Source: an uncultured Selenomonadales bacterium
GTDB lineage: Bacteria > Bacillota > Negativicutes > Selenomonadales > Selenomonadaceae
Direction of reading: 5' to 3'
DNA length: 64,000 nucleotides
Assembly: GCA_937877565.1 (NCBI GenBank)
Contig: CALFJB010000035.1
Span: 1 to 64,000 of the forward strand
A program made the position numbers and the translations under genes. The notes under the pieces were generated by a model. It did no database searches and had not been told where the DNA came from. It was given only the letters and a program-made list of their open reading frames with translations. Of this stretch, positions 59,360 through 64,000 are shown piece by piece. How positions within the stretch are numbered: position 1 is the stretch's first letter; the number at the start of each line of letters is the position of its first letter.

Positions 59360-60208
59360 TTATTTTCTGTAAGGTTTAACTTTCCAGTAGTCTACAAAGT
59401 CATCACTGAAAAAATAATTCCCCTGCAATTTTTCCTTGTTATTTTTAAGTTCCAAATATAAATTTCTGTCTCTGAAGAAAAGCCACATTTGCGCCGGAAG
59501 ATTATAGGCGCAACCTTTAAAGCCAAATTTTTTGTAAGTGATTGACATTGCCTTATTCGTCCACAAAGTGCAATGCACGGGTACAGGCAACAAATAAAAC
59601 CATTCCGGGTCTTGAGGAACTTCCTCACAAATTAAAGTATGCAACGCCATTGTACCGTCAGGTTTTATTAAATCAATAATTTTTTCAACGTCGCCTTGAG
59701 TACCGAGCAAATGTTCAAATACTGAAGTTGAAACAAGAAAATCGAAACTTTGCGGCTTTACTTCGTCCTTCGTCAAATAGTTTTCGTCCAACGGCTCCAT
59801 ATAAGCATCAAATTTTTTCAACCAAACTTTTTTCAAGCGTTCGTTAATTTTGTTGGCAAGTTTACCGTCGCCCGCTCCAAAATCAATAGTGCGCCAATCG
59901 TCTTTGAAAATTCCGAGATTTACCAAATTTACAAACATATTCGCTTGAGTTTCAAGGCGTTTCAACCACGAAGGATCTACAATTTTGTAATCTACTTTTT
60001 GGTCGAAAACTGCTTTATGAGCCTTAGTATTAAACGCGCTCCAATCTTCGTGAGACATTTCGTAAAGCGTTTTTGAAACAACCAGCCCGCAATTTTCACA
60101 GCGTACATATTCAAAAATTTCCGGCTTGTCGATATATTCCTTAGCCGTTGAATCAAGTTTTTTCTCAAAATACGGCGTCATTTCCGCGCCACATACAAAA
60201 CATTTCAT
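59360..60208 (-). CDS. SAM-dependent methyltransferase with N-terminal zinc ribbon
   Basis: 282 aa. N-terminal MKCFVCGAEM and later VRCENCGLVVS give two CxxC pairs, probably a zinc ribbon. The class I methyltransferase domain has TIDFGAGDGKLANKI as SAM motif and STSVFEHL. The layout resembles sugar C-methyltransferases and related enzymes of glycan and antibiotic pathways, where the zinc ribbon precedes the Rossmann fold. GGAGG precedes the ATG. It lies 1 base after the stop side of the MATE fusion gene's start, so they are cotranscribed. Confidence 0.85.
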   Translation of the reverse strand: MKCFVCGAEMTPYFEKKLDSTAKEYIDKPEIFEYVRCENCGLVVSKTLYEMSHEDWSAFNTKAHKAVFDQKVDYKIVDPSWLKRLETQANMFVNLVNLGIFKDDWRTIDFGAGDGKLANKINERLKKVWLKKFDAYMEPLDENYLTKDEVKPQSFDFLVSTSVFEHLLGTQGDVEKIIDLIKPDGTMALHTLICEEVPQDPEWFYLLPVPVHCTLWTNKAMSITYKKFGFKGCAYNLPAQMWLFFRDRNLYLELKNNKEKLQGNYFFSDDFVDYWKVKPYRK

Positions 60209-60223
60209 AATTTTAACCTCCGA

Positions 60224-60970
60224 CTAAATATTTAACAAATATCCGCCGTCAACAAAAAAATTTTGCCCCGTGATAAAATCTGCGCGAGTACTCAACAAAA
60301 ATAAAATCATACCTGTAATATCTTCAGGATTGGCAACGCCCAAAATTTGCCGTGAAATTATTTCGTCGCCGGAAAATCCACTTTCAGCCATACCTGTTTT
60401 AGTTATTCCGGGAGCAACCGAATTTATTCTGTGTCCGTTTCTGATAATTTCTTTTGCCAAAGATTTAATCGCAGTTTGTACAGCCGCCTTTGCCGCAGAA
60501 TACGCAAATAAACTTTTGGGCGCGTCCGTTGCCGCAACCGAACTCATCACAACGAACGAAGATTTTAAATTGGAAAATTTTTTCTTTGAGGCAATTTCAA
60601 TAAAATCAATCATTCCCCAAAAACTTGTATCAAAAATTTTCTGTGCAAGCTCCCTGTTAAAAGAATTTATTGGCGTCAATCCAAAAATCCCCGCGCTGTA
60701 AATTCCGCCGTCAATTTTGCCGTAAATATTTTTGAAATTTTCCAGCGCGTTCGCCCAATTTTCAGCCGTCGCGCAGGTTACATCTAAGCTGACAGTAAAA
60801 ATTTTTTCCGGCGCAATTTCTTTTAAAGCGTCAAGGCGTTCAGTATTTCTGCCAATCGCTAAAATATTTGCGCCGCCTTTTACAAGTTCAATCGCCGCGC
60901 TTTTACCAATTCCCGAAGACGCACCGACGATTATAAAATTTTTACCGCTAAAATCAAAATTCACATTCAT
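60224..60970 (-). CDS. FabG-like short-chain reductase
   Basis: 248 aa SDR. IIVGASSGIGKSAAIELVKGG (TGxxxGIG variant), the NAG-region YSAGIFG, catalytic Ser in MSSVAATDAPKS and YSAAKAAVQ, then RINSVAPGITKTGM and TGQNFFVDGGYLL. These match 3-oxoacyl-ACP reductases and related sugar-ketone reductases. The adjacent KAS III and ACP genes favour reduction of a short 3-oxoacyl-ACP. It starts 4 bases before the KAS III stop side (overlapping/adjacent), so it is translated from the same mRNA. Confidence 0.88.
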   Translation of the reverse strand: MNVNFDFSGKNFIIVGASSGIGKSAAIELVKGGANILAIGRNTERLDALKEIAPEKIFTVSLDVTCATAENWANALENFKNIYGKIDGGIYSAGIFGLTPINSFNRELAQKIFDTSFWGMIDFIEIASKKKFSNLKSSFVVMSSVAATDAPKSLFAYSAAKAAVQTAIKSLAKEIIRNGHRINSVAPGITKTGMAESGFSGDEIISRQILGVANPEDITGMILFLLSTRADFITGQNFFVDGGYLLNI

Positions 60971-61984
60971 TTAAATTTCTCCAATCGGCAAACGAATTAA
61001 ATTGCTTAAATCTGTAAGCGCGGACGCAATGGACATTCCGACGCCAAAACCGCTAAGCAATGACAAGCCGCTTTGCATTTCTGAAATTAAAATTGGAATA
61101 GACGCAGAACTTGTATTGCCAATTTTTCCCGCGTTGAAGGGAACTTTTTCAGGCGTCAAATTTAATTGCAACATTACATTTTCAACAATCAATTTATTTG
61201 CTTGATGCAAGAAAAATTTATCCACGTTAGAAATTTTTACATCGGCAAAATTTATTAAATCTTTTAAATTGGGCGGTACAAATTGCGCCGAAAATTTCAT
61301 AACTTCCACGCCGTCCATTTTTACAAAATTTTCTTCGTCGTCAAAAAAATTTTTTTCCACATTAAGCGGTTCCCTTAACGAGCCGCGCCGAACTATTATA
61401 TTTTCGTACAATTCTCCGAAACTTTGCAGATTGAAAAACATTTTTTGCCCGTTGCACTTTGAAATTACAGTAGCTGTGCCGCCGTCGCCAAAAATCGACA
61501 TTGCAGAAATATCGCCGTCAAAAACTCTGCGCGTTGAAGTATCGCCGCATAAAAGCAAAATTTTACCGTCCGGCAAATTCTGAATCAACGACGCGGCAAC
61601 ATATAAACCGTAAACAAAGCCGGAACAGCCGAGCGATATATCAAACGCCGCAATATCACGCGGCAAATTTAAACGCGCCTGCAAAATGTGTGCAGTTGAC
61701 GGAATAAAATAATCTGAAGTTTGGCTGACAAAAATTATTGCGCGTATTTCCTCACGTTTAATTTTTGTTTCGGCGAAAATTTTTTCAGCCGCCGCCGTGC
61801 ATAAATCTGACGTACAAATTTTTTCATCAACTACGCTGAAACTTTCAAAGCCGGTATTTTTTTTGAGCCGAGAAATTTTTTTTACGTCTGCAAGATTTTT
61901 TAAACGTTCTTCAGCCGGTACAATATTTTTTGAAATAAACGCGCTTACAACTTCCAACGCCACATTTTCAATCGTCAATAACAT
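60971..61984 (-). CDS. 3-oxoacyl-ACP synthase III-like enzyme (second copy)
   Basis: 337 aa thiolase-fold enzyme of the FabH type, which condenses an acyl-CoA with malonyl-ACP. The triad is intact: Cys in ISLGCSGFVYG, His in FFLHQANKLIV and Asn in GKIGNTSSASIP. SQTSDYFIPSTAHILQARL is the usual substrate-channel block. Its ATG overlaps the ACP stop codon, the tightest link possible to a dedicated carrier. It is diverged from the other copy at 62884-63939, so the two may act in order or form a hetero-pair. Confidence 0.9.
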   Translation of the reverse strand: MLLTIENVALEVVSAFISKNIVPAEERLKNLADVKKISRLKKNTGFESFSVVDEKICTSDLCTAAAEKIFAETKIKREEIRAIIFVSQTSDYFIPSTAHILQARLNLPRDIAAFDISLGCSGFVYGLYVAASLIQNLPDGKILLLCGDTSTRRVFDGDISAMSIFGDGGTATVISKCNGQKMFFNLQSFGELYENIIVRRGSLREPLNVEKNFFDDEENFVKMDGVEVMKFSAQFVPPNLKDLINFADVKISNVDKFFLHQANKLIVENVMLQLNLTPEKVPFNAGKIGNTSSASIPILISEMQSGLSLLSGFGVGMSIASALTDLSNLIRLPIGEI

Positions 61985-62208
61985 TATTTTGCCTCAACAA
62001 TTTTAAATAAATCCTGTACGGTTTTTGCGTTTCTAATATCATTCGGTTGAATCGAAATATCAGGAAATTGTACTGTACAAAACGAGAAAAAAGAAACCAT
62101 ACTGACAGAATCCCATTCTTCAACGTCTTTCAATTCTGTATCCAAAGTAAGCTCCTTTTCCGTGTCAATTATTTCAGTCAATTTTTTGATAAAATCTTTT
62201 TCGTTCAA
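61984..62208 (-). CDS. Acyl carrier protein
   Basis: 74 aa. The phosphopantetheine site is Ser in EEWDSVSMVSFF, with helix I LTEIIDTEKELTLDTELKDV before it and the C-terminal NAKTVQDLFKIVEAK. The DSVS motif replaces the DSLD of fatty-acid ACPs, as is common in dedicated carriers of secondary or glycan-modifying pathways. It lies between a NeuD-type acyltransferase and a KAS III enzyme. Confidence 0.92.
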   Translation of the reverse strand: MNEKDFIKKLTEIIDTEKELTLDTELKDVEEWDSVSMVSFFSFCTVQFPDISIQPNDIRNAKTVQDLFKIVEAK

Positions 62209-62220
62209 AATTATAACCTC

Positions 62221-62862
62221 CTAAAATTCAATCGCAGGATTTCCAACAACCGTTGTATTTGCTCTGACTCTTTTTAAAACAACGCTGCCCATTCCAATTT
62301 TTGCGCCGTATTCAACTTTTACTTTTGGAATAATTGAAACGTGACTGCCAATAAAAACATTTTCGCCAATTTGCGTACCGCCCGCAATATCAACGTTAGA
62401 CATTATGCAGGTGTGGTTGCCAACTTTGACATCGTGTCCCAAATGACTTGCAGTATTTATAACTACAAAATCGCCAATTTCTGAATGATCGCTAAGCGTA
62501 CTTTGAAAGCCGACAATTACGCCGCGTCCAAATTTCATAGTTGGAAGAATAATTATACCTTTGCCAATAATGTTTACAAAATCTGCGCCGCGCTCCAACA
62601 TTTTTTCAATCAGCTTTTTTCTTACCTGCGGTGCGCCAATCGCACAAGTAAAAACGTCGTCTTCGCAAATTTCGTAGTTATTGACATCGCCAAGCACGGG
62701 AACATTTGGCGGAAGTTTTTCATATTCGGCGGCGTCAAGTTTTATATCGCCGTCAAGAAATCCCTTAATTTTCCATTCGGTGTTAAATTCGTTGCAAGTT
62801 TGCGCGTACCAATAAATTTCACGGGCAAAGCCGCCAACGCCTATGATTATTAAATTTTTCAA
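62221..62862 (-). CDS. NeuD/PglD-family sugar O- or N-acyltransferase
   Basis: 213 aa. The N-terminal Rossmann-like part binds sugar nucleotide (NLIIIGVGGFAREIYWYAQTC) and the C-terminal left-handed beta-helix carries acyl-CoA or acyl-ACP (ITASHLGHDV-type block, here NTASHLGHDVKVGNHTCIMS with the catalytic His, and IGENVFIGSHVSIIPKVKV). Sialic-acid O-acetyltransferase and PglD are the best known relatives. With an ACP and KAS III beside it, the acyl donor may be a short hydroxyacyl-ACP. RBS GGAGG is present. Confidence 0.9.
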   Translation of the reverse strand: MKNLIIIGVGGFAREIYWYAQTCNEFNTEWKIKGFLDGDIKLDAAEYEKLPPNVPVLGDVNNYEICEDDVFTCAIGAPQVRKKLIEKMLERGADFVNIIGKGIIILPTMKFGRGVIVGFQSTLSDHSEIGDFVVINTASHLGHDVKVGNHTCIMSNVDIAGGTQIGENVFIGSHVSIIPKVKVEYGAKIGMGSVVLKRVRANTTVVGNPAIEF

Positions 62863-62883
62863 GTTTGTACCTCCTTCAGAATT

Positions 62884-63939
62884 TTAAATTTGAACCGGCG
62901 CAAAAATTTTTGTTTGGCTTAAATCAATGACGCCCGACGCACAAGTTAAACCTGTACCGAATCCCGAAATTAAAACTTTTTTAAACGCGGGATTTATTCC
63001 GGCGTAAAGCGTAGAGAGCATAAGCGGTATTGAAGTGCCGGTGGTGTTACCTGTTTTGTCTGCGCCGAACGGGACTTTTTCGGCATTTACTTTTAATTTT
63101 TTTGCCAAATATTTTGAAACAACTTTATTGACTTGATGCAACGCAAAAAGATTTATTTCTGACGGCGTCAAATTTAGCATTTCCAAATTTTCCAAAATTA
63201 CACGCGGAACATTTTTAAAAATGAAATTCATAACCTCCATACCGTCCATAAAAAGATTTTCCGCCGTCCTGCCGTTGCCGTTTTCGTCAAGTTGCAAAAC
63301 GTCCGTCACGCCTTCTTTGTGCGGAAATCTGAAACTGCCCGCCGGTATAATTAAATGTTTTGCATTTTCGCCGTTAGTGAAAAAATTAAACGCCGAATTT
63401 TGCGCGGAGTCCGTTGCAGATAAAATTGTTGCACTGCCCGCGTCGCCAAAAAGCATTCGCACCGCTTTATCTTGCGGATTAACACGACTTGTTGGAATAT
63501 CGCCGACGCACAGCAAAACATTTTTGCAGTAGCCGCTTTCAATCAACAACGATGCTTGAAAAATCCCGTAAACATAGCCCGCGCAACCGTAATTTATATC
63601 CATTGAAATTACGCGGTTGGGAAGTTTCAAACGACTTTGCATAATTGCGGAAGTGTGCGGCACGATATAATCAGGCGATTCAGTAACAAAAATTATTGCG
63701 TCGATAATTTCCGGCGTTATTTCAGTTTCGCTGAAAATTCTCTGCGCGGCGGCAACGCAATAATCCGATGAAATTTTTTCCGGTGGCGATACGTGTACTT
63801 CGGTTATTCCCGTATTACTGATAATTTTTTTTACGGTATCTTCGCCAAAACTTTCTGATAAAGTTTCAAGTTTCAAAGTCTCTTTCGGCAACGTGGCGGC
63901 GATTGCCCTAATTGATACTTTGTTAAAAATTTTTTCCAT
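62884..63939 (-). CDS. 3-oxoacyl-ACP synthase III-like enzyme (first copy)
   Basis: 351 aa, FabH-type thiolase fold. Cys in NYGCAGYVYG, His in FALHQVNKVVS and Asn in DKTGNTTGTSIP form the catalytic triad. TESPDYIVPHTSAIMQSRL is the family block. It opens the visible part of the locus; the start ATG at 63939 follows GAGTTGAT. Relation to its partner at 60971-61984 is moderate. Housekeeping FabH is unlikely because the genes around it are glycan- and methyl-transfer types. Confidence 0.9.
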   Translation of the reverse strand: MEKIFNKVSIRAIAATLPKETLKLETLSESFGEDTVKKIISNTGITEVHVSPPEKISSDYCVAAAQRIFSETEITPEIIDAIIFVTESPDYIVPHTSAIMQSRLKLPNRVISMDINYGCAGYVYGIFQASLLIESGYCKNVLLCVGDIPTSRVNPQDKAVRMLFGDAGSATILSATDSAQNSAFNFFTNGENAKHLIIPAGSFRFPHKEGVTDVLQLDENGNGRTAENLFMDGMEVMNFIFKNVPRVILENLEMLNLTPSEINLFALHQVNKVVSKYLAKKLKVNAEKVPFGADKTGNTTGTSIPLMLSTLYAGINPAFKKVLISGFGTGLTCASGVIDLSQTKIFAPVQI

Positions 63940-63978
63940 AAAATCAACTCTAAATATAAATTTCTACGAATAATTTTT

Positions 63979-64000
63979 ATTCAATTTAGCAAAAAAAAAT
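63979..64000. repeat. Copy of the motif that follows the 57.6-kb terminator
   Basis: The last 22 bases are also found at 57570-57591, where they are the tail of an intrinsic terminator. Here they probably belong to the terminator of the next minus-strand gene outside the window. Bases 63940-63978 are AT-rich leader with GAGTTGAT before the KAS III gene. Confidence 0.6.

Overview
The window looks like a chromosomal segment of an anaerobic, diderm Firmicute, most likely a Negativicutes member. It combines Firmicutes-type neighbourhoods (yaaR-holB, LytTR regulator, one-chain purL, pfkA, many TTG and GTG starts) with outer-membrane genes (heptose kinase, heptose epimerase, heptosyltransferase, a secretin). 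It also carries anaerobe functions: a small siroheme sulfite/nitrite reductase, hypA, a UbiA-type prenyltransferase, an iron alcohol dehydrogenase and a cobalamin riboswitch. This assignment is inference from gene content. No prophage, CRISPR array or rRNA was seen.

Layout. 0-6.3 kb: LytTR regulator, rpiB, an SDR/SnoaL/flavodoxin/LysR operon, yaaR-holB. 6.3-16.7 kb: one long minus-strand transcription unit behind a good promoter and a cobalamin riboswitch. It encodes an Opp/Nik-type ABC importer, but a GntP-like permease, an SHMT-like protein lacking the PLP lysine, and a C5-methylase/NgoMIV-like restriction pair sit between the binding protein and the two ATPases. 16.7-30.7 kb: a DUF262/HNH gene and a DUF2156 gene (both frameshifted), a tiny Asp-rich protein, purL, three glycosyltransferases, a TrmH-type methylase and rodA. 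30.8-31.6 kb: tRNA-Ala and tRNA-Glu, then a repeat-filled gap. 31.6-50.2 kb: mostly plus strand: pfkA, acetyltransferase, iron alcohol dehydrogenase, a flavoprotein, a secretin, precorrin-2 dehydrogenase, a candidate type I toxin locus, hemA, ECF ATPase, a ManA-ROK fusion, comF, a second restriction-modification-like pair, hypA, prenyltransferase, uvrA. 50.2-64 kb, minus strand: a response regulator and hybrid kinase next to heptose genes, a heptosyltransferase, a MATE-ATPase fusion, and a locus with two KAS III enzymes, an ACP, a reductase, a NeuD-type acyltransferase and a methyltransferase, probably serving envelope glycan or lipid modification.

Most unusual signals. (1) A family of 27-nt palindromes in two intergenic regions: stems co-vary, and the 13-nt loop varies only at codon third positions, always reading Ser-Tyr-Ser-Ser. 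(2) A 26-codon hydrophobic ORF with a perfect Shine-Dalgarno, whose transcript ends can pair, resembling a type I toxin mRNA. (3) A restriction-modification pair inside a cobalamin-riboswitch operon. (4) Two short tandem duplications of gene boundaries (oppF start, and the ubiA/siroheme-reductase convergent ends). (5) Five-unit heptamer arrays at three sites. Three genes carry one-base homopolymer frameshifts, which could be real or sequence error.
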